Of a stretch of DNA of 38,638 nucleotides, positions 7,722 through 17,700 are shown piece after piece. This DNA is from SHAN690 sp040905305 (lineage in GTDB: Bacteria > Bacteroidota > Bacteroidia > Flavobacteriales_G > Salibacteraceae): assembly GCA_040905305.1 (NCBI GenBank), contig JBBDRU010000138.1, positions 1-38,638 of the forward strand, in the 5' to 3' direction. The position numbers were made by a program, and so were the translations under genes. Every line of letters begins with the position of its first letter. Position 1 is the first letter of the stretch. The notes beneath the pieces were generated by a model. That model had not been told where the DNA came from, did not search any database, and saw only the letters and a program-made list of their open reading frames with translations.

Positions 7722-8219
7722 ATGGCTACCATAACATTAGGTGGAAACACAATACACACAGCAGGCGATTTACCTCCAAAGGGATCCGATTTAAGTAAAA
7801 TCGCACTAACAGGAATTGATTTGGCAGACTTCCAATTATCAAAGTTTGCAGGCAAACGGATCGTCTTGAATATTTTTCCAAGCATTGATACCGGAGTTTG
7901 CGCAACATCTGTTCGTAAGTTTAATGAGTTGGCTGCAGGAATCGACAACACGGTAGTAATAAACGTTAGTAAGGATTTGCCTTTTGCTCAAAAGCGCTTT
8001 TGTGGTGCGGAGGGAATCAATGATGTGGTCATGGGCTCGGATTTTCGACACCAGGCGTTTTCAGAGAACGTAAAAATTGACATGATTGATGGAGGAATGA
8101 AAGATTTTATGAGCCGAGCCATCATTGTTTTGGATGAGCAGGGTAAGGTGGTTTATACCCAACAAGTGCCGGAGATTGGTCAAGAACCGGATTATGATGA
8201 GGCAATTGCAGCCCTTTAA
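7722..8219 (+). CDS. tpx: Thiol peroxidase, atypical 2-Cys peroxiredoxin
   Basis: A 165-residue cytoplasmic or periplasmic peroxiredoxin of the Tpx family, which reduces hydrogen and alkyl peroxides using thioredoxin. The full-length family fold is present, without a signal peptide. The peroxidatic Cys60 lies in PSIDTGVCATSVRKF and the resolving Cys94 in KRFCGAEGIND, matching the Cys61/Cys95 pair of E. coli Tpx. MATITLGGNTIHTAGDLPP is a typical Tpx N-terminus, so the start is secure. It is transcribed alone, divergent from the BNR gene, and is followed by a strong hairpin with a T-run. A weak -7-like sequence TACTTTCA lies at 7697-7704. Confidence 0.97.
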   Translation: MATITLGGNTIHTAGDLPPKGSDLSKIALTGIDLADFQLSKFAGKRIVLNIFPSIDTGVCATSVRKFNELAAGIDNTVVINVSKDLPFAQKRFCGAEGINDVVMGSDFRHQAFSENVKIDMIDGGMKDFMSRAIIVLDEQGKVVYTQQVPEIGQEPDYDEAIAAL

Positions 8220-8242
8220 ATAGGTATGGTTAAAATCATTTA

Positions 8243-8283
8243 TGACCGGCCGTCACATTATGTGGTGATCGGTCATTTTTTTT
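8243..8283 (+). terminator. Rho-independent terminator after tpx
   Basis: TGACCG (8243-8248) pairs with CGGTCA (8270-8275). Inside, TCAC (8253-8256) pairs with GTGA (8265-8268). The stem is followed by a run of eight T to 8283. It begins 23 nt after the tpx stop. Confidence 0.8.
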
Positions 8284-8314
8284 GTCGTCAAATGAGGGGT
8301 GATTTACATTTTTG
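8282..8314 (+). promoter_or_regulatory. Candidate promoter of the TIGR00266-family gene
   Basis: TTG at 8282-8284 is followed, 20 nt later, by TACATTTTTG (8305-8314), one insertion away from TAnnTTTG. This spacing fits the Bacteroidota -33/-7 arrangement. The ATG at 8331 is 16 nt downstream. The -33 element overlaps the T-run of the tpx terminator. Confidence 0.4.
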
Positions 8315-8330
8315 TGCAAACTTTTGGGCC

Positions 8331-9131
8331 ATGGGTAACACACACGAAATAGACTATCGAATTATTGGTGAGGAAATGCAGTGCGTTGAAATAGAACTTG
8401 ATCCATCTGAAACGGTGGTGGCGGAAGCCGGAAGTTTAATGATGATGGACGAAAGCATACAAATGCAAACCATTTTTGGTGATGGATCAAAAGGAACTCA
8501 AAGCTTTATGGGTAAAATGTTTGCCGCTGGGAAGCGAGTTTTAACAGGAGAAAGCTTGTTTATAACTGCCTATACAAATATGGGAAATGGGAAAAAGCAC
8601 GTTACGTTTGCATCTCCATATCCCGGAAAGGTTTTGGCACTTGACTTGTCCAAATTCGAGGGTAAATTGATTTGTCAAAAAGATGCTTTTCTCTGCGCTG
8701 CGCAGGGTTCAGCTATAGGAATTGAGTTTCAGAAAAAAATTGGTGTTGGAATGTTTGGCGGTGAAGGCTTTATCATGCAAAAAATTGAAGGTGATGGGAT
8801 GGCTTTTTTACATGCTGGAGGAACCATTATTCAAAAGGAATTGAAACCTGGTGAACTATTGAAAGTAGATACGGGTTGCATCGTGGCGTTTACAAAGAGC
8901 ATCGACTACGATATTCAATTTGTTGGTGGTGTTCGAAACACAATTTTTGGTGGAGAAGGTTTGTTTTTTGGCGCACTTCGCGGACCAGGGAAAGTTTGGA
9001 TTCAATCCCTGCCGTTTTCTAGGTTGGCCGATCGCATTATTAGCTCAGCTCCAAAAATGGGAGGTAAGCGGAAAGGTGAGGGTAGCATTCTAGGTGGGTT
9101 GGGAGGCTTGCTTGACGGTGACAACCACTAA
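8331..9131 (+). CDS. TIGR00266 / AIM24 family protein
   Basis: A 266-residue protein of the TIGR00266 (AIM24-like) family, a widely conserved double beta-helix family without a proven biochemical function. Family hallmarks are HEIDYRIIGEEMQCVEIELD at the N-terminus, ETVVAEAGSLMMMDESIQMQ, GESLFITAYTN, and the Gly-rich GVGMFGGEGFIMQKIEGDG followed by GGVRNTIFGGEGLFF. The C-terminal tail is Gly/Lys-rich (GGKRKGEGSILGGLGGLLDG). The frame is open from 8226, but the extra 35 residues overlap the tpx terminator, are not conserved in the family, and the putative promoter lies inside them; the start at 8331 is preferred. Its 3' end overlaps the convergent gene at 9128 by 4 nt. Confidence 0.9.
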   Translation: MGNTHEIDYRIIGEEMQCVEIELDPSETVVAEAGSLMMMDESIQMQTIFGDGSKGTQSFMGKMFAAGKRVLTGESLFITAYTNMGNGKKHVTFASPYPGKVLALDLSKFEGKLICQKDAFLCAAQGSAIGIEFQKKIGVGMFGGEGFIMQKIEGDGMAFLHAGGTIIQKELKPGELLKVDTGCIVAFTKSIDYDIQFVGGVRNTIFGGEGLFFGALRGPGKVWIQSLPFSRLADRIISSAPKMGGKRKGEGSILGGLGGLLDGDNH

Positions 9132-9541
9132 GGAACACGCTCTTGAGAGGCTATTAAATTCCCCGAAGTATCGTACTTTTTCAAACTTACCGCTTTTCCA
9201 TTGCGATATGATACCTTGGAAACACTTTGATCATATGGGGTTACGTGGTTCCAGTTTCCAATCTTAACATTGTTCTTAAAAAATGCAGTAGCCACCACTT
9301 CACCCTGCTTGTCATATCGTGTCCATTGACCTTGAAATAAGCCGTTTTTAGAAAATCCGGTCTCAAAAACGCGCCCATCCGGGTAATACTGGTTTATTTG
9401 AATGATGCCTTTTTTGAGCTTGATCATCTCAATTTTAACATTACCGTTGGAATAATACTCCACATGAATGACCTTTGCACTCACCGTAGCCGAAATGGCT
9501 GTGGCAATTATTAAGGCTGTAATGTATTTAATCAAAAACAT
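9128..9541 (-). CDS. Exported MORN-like (YwqK-type) repeat protein
   Basis: A 137-residue exported protein. The start at 9541 yields the leader MFLIKYITALIIATAISATV with cleavage after SAK; an upstream extension to 9610 has no leader quality. The mature part is a run of short YxxGxxxxE-type beta-hairpins (EYYSNGNVKIE, YYPDGRVFETGF, GQWTRYDKQGEVVATAFFKN, YDTSGNLIASQ), the MORN_2/YwqK pattern. Automatic annotation often calls this 'toxin-antitoxin YwqK family antitoxin', but there is no toxin gene beside it and it carries a signal peptide, so an envelope role is more likely. It is divergent from the ChaN-like gene by 60 nt. Confidence 0.75.
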   Translation of the reverse strand: MFLIKYITALIIATAISATVSAKVIHVEYYSNGNVKIEMIKLKKGIIQINQYYPDGRVFETGFSKNGLFQGQWTRYDKQGEVVATAFFKNNVKIGNWNHVTPYDQSVSKVSYRNGKAVSLKKYDTSGNLIASQERVP

Positions 9542-9601
9542 GCCACTAATATAGTGTAAATTATCATAACATAAATTTAATGTTAAGCGAATATTAACAA
9601 C

Positions 9602-10468
9602 ATGAAGCAAATATTAACCTCAGCTCTCTTTTTGTATATCCTCAGTACTGGTTACTCGCAGTCCAATTTGGAGGCATTTTACATATATAATAAATCAGGT
9701 CAGCGAGTTCAGCCGCAGGATATGCTTGACGGTCTTTCAAAAAAGGACGTTTTGCTATTTGGCGAGTTGCACAACAACCCGATTAATCATTGGATGCAAC
9801 TAGAACTCACCAAAGCCCTGAATGAAAAACATAACTTAGTACTCGGAGCAGAAATGTTTGAGCGGGATGATCAGGTTGTCCTAAATGAATACCTCAACGG
9901 TAAAATATCTGAAAGCCACCTTTTAAAGGAAGCCAAGATATGGCCTAACTATGAAACCGACTACAAACCATTAGTCGAGTTTGCAAAAGAAAAAAAACTA
10001 AAATTTATCGCTACAAATGTGCCACGAAGGTATGCCTCAATGGTATCCAAACAAGGACAAAAAGCACTGTTGGATTTAGATTCATCAACGGTGCAATGGT
10101 TACCCGAGTTGCCTTTTGTTGTTACCGCTGATGATCTTGGTTATGCAAATATGCGTGATATGATGGGTGATCATGCTCATGGAATGGACATCGATAATCT
10201 GATAGAGGCCCAAGCCTTGAAAGATTACGCTATGGCTGAGGCAATCTCAAAAAATCGAGAATCAAAAGAGATGTTCATTCATTATAACGGATCTTTTCAT
10301 TCTCAGTATTACTCGGGTATTTATCATTACCTCAAAGCGCAGGATAAAAAACTTGATATCGGGGTAGTAGCCTCCACAGAGTCAGAAAAAATGGAATTTG
10401 ACGAGCAATGGAAAAACTTAGGAGACTATATCATTGTTACTCCATCATCAATGACCAAAACCCATTAA
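9602..10468 (+). CDS. ChaN family (Tiki-superfamily) exported protein
   Basis: A 288-residue exported protein with a signal peptide ending STGYSQ. It matches the ChaN / haem-binding uptake family, a Tiki- and EreA-like fold. Key motifs are LLFGELHNN (Glu55, His57), LGAEMFERDDQ (Glu84), KFIATNVPRRYA, and the C-terminal HYNGSFHSQYYSGI. ChaN of Campylobacter binds haem, and the superfamily also contains metal-dependent peptidases and esterases, so the reaction is uncertain. It is a soluble periplasmic or surface protein with no lipobox. A near-consensus -7 box (TAAATTTA, 9572-9579) lies 22 nt upstream. The thioesterase gene starts 5 nt after its stop, so the next two genes are probably cotranscribed. 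Confidence 0.85.
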   Translation: MKQILTSALFLYILSTGYSQSNLEAFYIYNKSGQRVQPQDMLDGLSKKDVLLFGELHNNPINHWMQLELTKALNEKHNLVLGAEMFERDDQVVLNEYLNGKISESHLLKEAKIWPNYETDYKPLVEFAKEKKLKFIATNVPRRYASMVSKQGQKALLDLDSSTVQWLPELPFVVTADDLGYANMRDMMGDHAHGMDIDNLIEAQALKDYAMAEAISKNRESKEMFIHYNGSFHSQYYSGIYHYLKAQDKKLDIGVVASTESEKMEFDEQWKNLGDYIIVTPSSMTKTH

Positions 10469-10473
10469 TAAAT

Positions 10474-10872
10474 ATGCAACTTATCTCTCAGCGCCTGTGC
10501 ATGGAAAAGGATTTAGGAATCCATGGAAATTTATTTGGTGGAATAATGCTTTCCTGGTTGGATGAGGCAGCGGCAACCATGGCCTACGAAGTCTGTCATT
10601 CACCAAACATGGTAACTTTGAAAATTGATGAAGTGATTTTCAAAAGGCCTGTAAAAATAGGTTTTCACCTCAAGATTTATGGTGAAGTAATAAAGGTGGG
10701 GAACTCGTCACTTACCCTTGAGGTTGAAGCGCGTAAGCACAATGTCTATAGTGGGGAGGAAACAGTTGTTTGCACTACAAACTTCACCTTTGTGCGAATT
10801 GACGAACAAGGTGATGCCATTCCGATTTCTGAAAAGGTAAAAGAGCGATATGCCCACTTGATGAATGAATAA
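10474..10872 (+). CDS. Hotdog-fold acyl-CoA thioesterase
   Basis: A 132-residue cytoplasmic protein of the YciA/BACH-like acyl-CoA thioesterase family, which hydrolyses acyl-CoA to free acid and CoA. The signature HGNLFGGIMLSWLDEAAATM is intact, with the likely catalytic Asp30 and Asn19. A second hotdog stretch, VTLKIDEVIFKRPVKIG, follows. A longer frame starts at 10408 within the ChaN gene, but the ATG at 10474, 5 nt after that gene's stop, gives the family's usual N-terminus. Its last 8 nt overlap the hydrolase gene (ATGAATGAATAA), so translation of the two is probably coupled. Confidence 0.9.
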   Translation: MQLISQRLCMEKDLGIHGNLFGGIMLSWLDEAAATMAYEVCHSPNMVTLKIDEVIFKRPVKIGFHLKIYGEVIKVGNSSLTLEVEARKHNVYSGEETVVCTTNFTFVRIDEQGDAIPISEKVKERYAHLMNE

Positions 10873-11512
10873 CTTTATTGAAGAACATAAAATTAACGTT
10901 CAAAAAACGGCCAGGGTATATTCCATTACTCCTAAAGGGGAGGTTAAGGGAGTGCTATATGCCATACACGGATACCGTCAGTTGGGAGCTTACTTTGTAA
11001 AACATTTTTTACCGCTTTTAGATCATGGCATTGAAGTAATTGTACCCGAAGGACTGCATCGTTTTTATGTTGAAGGTTACAGTGGACGGGTGGGAGCGAG
11101 CTGGATGACAAAAGAAGCCAGGTTAGACGATATCAATGATTACATAAGCTATTTGAATCAAGTGCATTCCACTTTCAAATCAAATTCGCACGCACCTTGT
11201 CATTTGCTTGGGTTTAGCCAGGGTGGTCCAACGGCTTGCCGATGGCTTGCCGAAAGTGAAATTCCTTTCGAACGTTTAATTCTCCATTCTACCGTTTTTC
11301 CGAATGATTTTGACTTTGAGTCGAACAAAGCACGACTGTCCAAGATTAAATCTTTTGCCATTTTTGGTGATGATGACCAGTTTGCTTTAGAAGAAACCAT
11401 CAAAGAAAAAATGGCATGGATGAACGGCAAAGGTGTTTTTCCAAAACTCATGCGCTTTAAAGGGGGGCATCAAATAGCAATAGATCAAGTTTTACTTGCC
11501 ATGGGCAAATAG
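10865..11512 (+). CDS. Alpha/beta hydrolase, phospholipase/carboxylesterase-like
   Basis: A 215-residue cytoplasmic serine hydrolase. The oxyanion region is YAIHGYRQLG (His35-Gly36). The nucleophile elbow is GFSQGG with Ser118. The acid is probably Asp170 or Asp171 in FGDDDQF, and the base is His202 in GGHQI. Size and motifs fit the phospholipase/carboxylesterase (PF02230-like) group, which acts on small esters. It overlaps the thioesterase by 8 nt, so the pair may act on related acyl substrates; the substrate is not evident. An inverted repeat follows at 11527-11563. Confidence 0.85.
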   Translation: MNNFIEEHKINVQKTARVYSITPKGEVKGVLYAIHGYRQLGAYFVKHFLPLLDHGIEVIVPEGLHRFYVEGYSGRVGASWMTKEARLDDINDYISYLNQVHSTFKSNSHAPCHLLGFSQGGPTACRWLAESEIPFERLILHSTVFPNDFDFESNKARLSKIKSFAIFGDDDQFALEETIKEKMAWMNGKGVFPKLMRFKGGHQIAIDQVLLAMGK

Positions 11513-11526
11513 ATGGATTCGAGTAG

Positions 11527-11563
11527 TTTATCAACTTTTTAATTTGTGAATAATGTTGATAAA
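11527..11563. repeat. Inverted repeat after the hydrolase gene
   Basis: TTTATCAAC (11527-11535) and GTTGATAAA (11555-11563) are perfect 9-bp inverted arms around a 19-nt spacer. There is no T-run afterwards, so an intrinsic terminator is doubtful. It could be a regulator binding site or a weak transcript-end hairpin. The rest of 11513-11733 shows no gene. Confidence 0.45.
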
Positions 11564-11733
11564 ATACAGGATTGATGAAGGTGGTTTTCTTTAAATATCA
11601 TAAAATCAATATCGTACATCTAGGGATGTTAAGATTCGATTGTTAACTTCTGCCAGACTTTGGTTTATTAGTGACGAATTATTCAACCATTTTTATACCT
11701 GTTAAAAATCCTGTTTTGACTAACCCTTATTGA

Positions 11734-14700
11734 ATGTTTCGCAATAACATAAGTTTTTTGAACCTTACTTACATTCAAGCACTTCGATTAGCCCCATGTA
11801 TTTTCATGTTGTTCATAATGATTGGAGGGAGTGCTAAAGCTACTGAACGAGCAAAACCAATTTATCCAACAAAAGACACAACCAATAATAGTTTATTGGT
11901 TGATTTTTTGCGCGCAAGGTCATTTGCATCTCCAGTTGTTCAGTGCGCTGATCAGGATTACCCGGTTTTTGGTGTAGATATAAAGGTTTACAATCTTGGG
12001 AAAGGAGTTAACTCGCCTTTTTCTGATTACAATCCTGTTTTGGATAAAAAGGAAACATTCATGCTGTTTACCTCAAGAAGACAGATAGAGCAGAATGAAG
12101 TAAAGGATGTGGATGGACAGTATTTTGAGAAAATGTTTGTATCAAGAAGAGAAAATGGTGTTTTTACAGATGCTCAACCCATTACACAGAATGATAGCAT
12201 TTTTGGAAGACTACCCTCTTCAGAGCGACATGAATCACTGATTTTCTTGAGCTATTCGGAAGATATGATGATAACATACACGAATGAAAAGCTTTACTAC
12301 TCTAACCGAATTGGTAATTTTTACACTGAACCTGTAGAGTTTCCTGAGGTGATCAATAAAGGCAAATGGAAACGCCATGCATCAATCACAGAAGATGGAA
12401 GGACACTTTATTTTACCACTGAGTCAAAAAGTAGCGTCAATAAAAACTTAAACCTTGATATATGGGAGGTGCAGCGAAATGATGATGGCTCTTGGAAAAA
12501 ACCAAGACGGCTAGAAGATATCATCAACTCCCCTTATAATGAAGATAGCCCGGAGATTTCACCAGATGGGCGGTTCTTGTTTTTTTCAAGTAATCGTTCT
12601 GGTGGTTTAGGTGGTTACGACATTTATATGGCGGAAAAAGTTGATGGTAAATGGGAAAGCCCAAAAAACCTTTGCGAACCGATAAATACTGCTGGGGATG
12701 ATATTTACTTCAAGTTATCAAGAAACGGAAATTATGCATACTACTCGAGCAATGTGTTGGGAGGAGAAGGTAATATGGACATCTATAAAGTGGTGCTGGA
12801 TGTTCCCAGTATTGCTACATGTGGAAGTTATGCTTATGGAAAGCGAAACATAACTTTTACATCACCGTTTGAGATTGAGTTTTATGGACCCGGGAAAGAG
12901 TTTTTCTGGGCTTTTGGAGATGGGCAAACAGAAGTAGGTACGGAAGTTAATCACGAGTATGCAGTTGATGGAGATTACAATGTTGTTTTATATGTAAGAG
13001 ACAGAAAGAGTAAACGCGTTGTCAATACCGTTTTTTCGAAAAAAGTAAGAGTAGATACAGAAAACTCTGCTGTTGAAATTGCTGGTCCTGACACGGTAGA
13101 AATAGGATCTGAAATATTATTTAATGGTGAGGCTTCTTACATCGATAATGTTCCTGCCACAGCATTCTATTGGAAGGTGGATGGGCAGCTTGTGTCTCGA
13201 GAACCTATTGTTAATTATGAGTTCACAAAAGTTGGAAAGCACAAAATAGAGTTGGAGGTTGGTGTGTTAGATGAACGGGTGATGGAATTAAGCAGTTCTT
13301 GCATAGCCAGAGAAATCGAAGTGATCACCCCATTTGAATACCAGCAAAAAATCGGAGCAATTGACGAAAGTGATGGGTTTTCATTTACGCCTTTAATTCC
13401 CGACCGCGTGTTAAGTGAGTTGGAAGTAGAGGAAAAGCAAAATGAATTATTTCTACAGAACGACTATGTAAAAACCTGGGAAGGGGAGCCTAGAACCATC
13501 AGTGCTTTTGATAATGATCGCTCGCCCGGTATATCACTTGATCGAATTGTTTTTGTATCGAATGCAAAATACGGATCAGTAAAAGTTCTCAATGGTCCGT
13601 TTGGTCAGATAAAGTATGAACCATCTGCCGGTTTTTACGGCTTTGATAAATTCACTTATACTGCGAGAGATAAACAAGGAAGAATTGCTGAAGCAGAAGT
13701 GGTCGTGAGCGTCATGAGACGAGACAAAGAAATGCAAGGCCAAAATGTGACCAACGACTTATACTTATTAAAGAAAAAAGAAGCAGTCACCCTGTTCCCT
13801 CAGCAAAACGATGAGCATGATTTGGGAGCAGAGCAAAAAATCGTGGAAATAGGGAGACCGTCTGTTGGAAATGTTGAGCGTGTTGGCCTAAAAGGGCTGT
13901 TGAAATATACTCCAAACGAGAGTTTTCAGGGTTCGGATGCTTTTACATATACGGTTCAGGATGAAATGGGAAAAAAGAACACAGCCAGTGTTGTGATTCG
14001 GATGGAGGAGTTAAAAAGCACGGATGTATTTGCCAATCCTGACTATTTTGAGATTAATCAAGATGAAAAAACACGGTTAAAGGTATTGGATAATGACGTG
14101 CTCAAAGGTAACGCGACCATTGTTGATATCACCCCTTCAAAACACGGGAGTGCAAAATTGATCAACCCTGCGAGCGGAGACATATATTATGGACCTGAAT
14201 CAGGATTTGTTGGATCCGATGCATTCACCTATACAATTGAGAATAATAAGGGAGAACGCTCCGTAGCAAATGTCACTATCGTTGTTAAAAAGAAGGTGAA
14301 CCTAAATAAACCACTTGCGGTTGAAACCTACCAATATAATCCGGTTAACATATTTGTATTTAGTGAGTTAAATATAGCTTCTTCCTTCTCCATTTTTGAG
14401 GAACCAACTGCACAGCATGGAGTGGTTCAGGTGGTTGATGCGCAGAAAGGAATTCTGACCTATACGCCAAATGCAGATTATACAGGTTATGATCTTTTCT
14501 ATCTGAAAGTAAAAAATGGCAATGAGGTAGCTCAACTCGGTCTCGTAATAAAAGTTTTAGAGCAATCCAGTTTGATCGGTAAATATGGAGTCTCGTCTAA
14601 ATCTTTCGCACTTAACCCGCAGGACAGGCATGTGATTGACCCATTGAAAAATTTGTCAGAATTAAGTCAAAACGCTCAAGTGCTCAAAGTTTCTGGCGAT

Positions 14701-17700
14701 CCCAGTGTGACTCAGTTGCTAGATGGTAACAAAATTTCTTTTGAATATTCAAAAGTCGATCAGGAACAATACGCCATTGCCGTTCAAACGCGCGAAGACA
14801 ATGGAAGGGTTAACGGAACATCATTGCTGATTCATCCTGTAGATGAAATCGGAATCCCTAAACTCACTCGTATGGTTCTCACCCCAGATGTGGCTAAAAC
14901 GAAAATGAACAAGCCCGTCACAGTGCTTCCGCTTTCCAACGACCGCCATATGAAGAAAGAGCAGATGTCTATCTCTTTTGTTGACGAGCCTATGAATGGA
15001 ACCATCGTTTTTAAAATATCGGATGGTTCAGTGATGTACGTTCCAAACCTTGACTTTAAAGGCACTGATGCTTTTACCTATACTGTAAGTGATGAAAGCG
15101 GTGTTAAATCCACATCCACTGTTAGTGTGGTTGTTTTGAATGAAACTGAATATGCACTGGAGAATGAAGGGTATAACCCCAGTTTAAAAGCATTTAATTA
15201 TGCACGGTTGGAGCCGGATAAAGGATTTATGAATCCTGAGAAAATTGTTGATGCAACCAGTGGGATGTTTGGTTCTGTAGAAGTACTCAACGCCTATACG
15301 GGCGAGATTCAATACATGCCTAATAAAGGATTTGAAGGGGAAGATCGATTTAGTTTTACAATGCAACATAAAGATGGATCCTACTCAAATCATCCTATTC
15401 TTGCCGTAGTTGAGGAACGTAAGCAATTTGTGGAAGGAAAGCGTGTGGTTAAAAAACGTGTGGAGGCATTTGGCGATGAAGTGATTTTCTTTTACCCATT
15501 GCTTAATAAGGTGCATCCCGAAGGTCAGGAAATGAAAATACTCTCTGTTAAAGGAAAGGAAGGAGGTGTTTCTGGAATAATTAACGAGTCTGCTTTTTCA
15601 TATCAGCCGGTTGCAGGGTTTGAAGGATTAGATAAAGTAACGTTCACATTGATTGATGAAAATGGAAAGAAACAGGTAAATGAGGTCTATATTTCTGTTA
15701 AGGCTAAAGAAGGTAGAGAGGATTTAGGAGATTTATATTACAAAACACCTGTAAATATACCCTTGAAAATCTCGATAAAATCTTTCGCCAAAGGTTATAC
15801 TTATATCGATCACACAAACCCTAATGTTGGCTCTGCGAAGGTTCTTTCAAAAGACAGTTTGGTGTTTGAATATCAGGGTTCGGTTTCAGAACGTAACGAT
15901 CAGTTTTCAGTATCGCTGAAATCGCCACAACGTATTACTTCCTATATTAATATTAAGGTGGAACTATTGCCCGAAGTGAACCTTGAAATGGGGCGGTCAT
16001 CGTTCGGAACATTCTCTTATGAGTTGTTAAAGCCTTCTGAGGAAAAGCTATTGGTAACAGCGGCATCAGATAAAGGAGAGCTCCAGTATGATGAAACGGC
16101 CAAGACTTTTACGTATGATCCATATGCTGGAGCAAAGGGATTTGATAAAATCGAGTATGCGGTTGAAACAGAAAATGGGGTTGAAACAAAGCGCTATGAT
16201 ATTTACCACCTGGATTATAACAAGCTCAACCCAAATCGGGAAGAGCTGGTTGAGATTAAATCGAAGGACAGCGGTAAGCTTCTGATTTATGCATTTTCCA
16301 ATTTAGAGAATAAAAATGACGCGGGAATATTCATCAATAAGGTGAAAAAAGCGGATGAAGGAGAGGTTAAACTGCTAAATGCCGAACTGGGTATACTTGA
16401 ATACACCCCACAGCCTGGAGTTAATAGGGATGGCTTTACCGTTCAACTGAAAAATGAAAATGGTGACAAGCAAGAAATGCTATTTGATTTAAAGCTCAGC
16501 ACAGAAGAGGAACGCGAGGAGAAGCAAATGTTGGCCATAGCCGTTGCTAAAAACCTGAAATCGTTCAACTATCAGATGATCGACTTTTTAGAAGAAGAAG
16601 GGCTCAAGCTTTTGAATGTTGATGGTACAATGAATGCTCAGGTAGATGTAATCGATTATAAGAAAGGTCTTTACACTTACCTCCCAAAAGATGGTTTTGA
16701 GGGTGTTGATTACATACTGGTAGAAGTGGAAGATGAAAATGGTGTAAAGTTCACCATACCTGTTCAAATCACCGTAAAACCGGTGGAGGAAGTCTCATCT
16801 AAAAATTTGACGTATAATAATATTTCTAATGTTCAGGCAAACCGGACATCTTATCACGCTGTATTCCCTCAGAATTCAAAAAAATCGCGCTTGGTTTCCG
16901 CGTCAGGGGCAAAAGCAGGTAAAGTTTCAATACTTGATCCAGCCAAGGGCATTGTAACCTATGAACCGTTTAAAGGCTTTGTTGGCGAGGATACCTACAC
17001 TTTTGAGTTCGTTGACGCCAACGATAACCTATTTCAAAAAGAAATGCGGGTATTTGTGAGAGATGAAAGCGCTGAAGTGATATCATACAGTGAGATCAAA
17101 AGACAAAGTGAATCCGTTAAGGTACGAGAAACCAATCTAACGGAAGAATATACTGCTGCTGTGGAGCAATCTCAGGCCGATGCAATGGATGATCCCGAGG
17201 CTGCAGCGCAAGCCAGAGCTAAGGAAAAAGCACGTCAACAGGTCCTTTTAGCAGGACAACAAGCTCAAAAGGAAGAACAGGTACGACAGGCAGCTATGGA
17301 AAAACAGCGAGCACAGGATTTTGCCGAGCAAAAACTCAAAGAGCAATTGGAGCAGGAAAGGCAAAAGGAATTGGCAGAGCAGCAGCAAATCCAGGCAGAA
17401 GAGGAGATGGCGCAGCAGGAGCGTTTGAATGCCATGGCCCAGGAAGAGAGAAAGGCAGAACAAGAGCGCAAAGCAAAAGATAAACGAGCTGCAGAAGAGC
17501 AAGCAGCACTTGCGGCTAAAAAAGCAGAAGAGCAACGATTGCATGCAGCTAAAGAGAAAGAGGTCATTGCCAAGGCGAAATCAGATAAGCTCAAGTCTAA
17601 AGAGGATAACAACGTAGTTTTTCGTAATATTTTATTTGATTTTGACAAAAGCGACCTTAGAGAGTTAAGTGAAGAAGAATTAAACAAGGTTTACAACTTT

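Noticed and set aside
8226..8330. 35-residue N-terminal extension of the TIGR00266 protein
   Set aside because: It covers the tpx terminator and the candidate promoter and is not part of the family's N-terminus; the start at 8331 is preferred.
9128..9541. 'Toxin-antitoxin YwqK antitoxin' label for the MORN-like protein
   Set aside because: It has a signal peptide and no toxin gene beside it; only the repeat pattern is shared.
17248..17687. Two long minus-strand open frames rich in Leu, Cys or Ser
   Set aside because: They are the antisense of the K/E/Q/A coiled coil of the giant OmpA protein; their composition is explained by codon bias.
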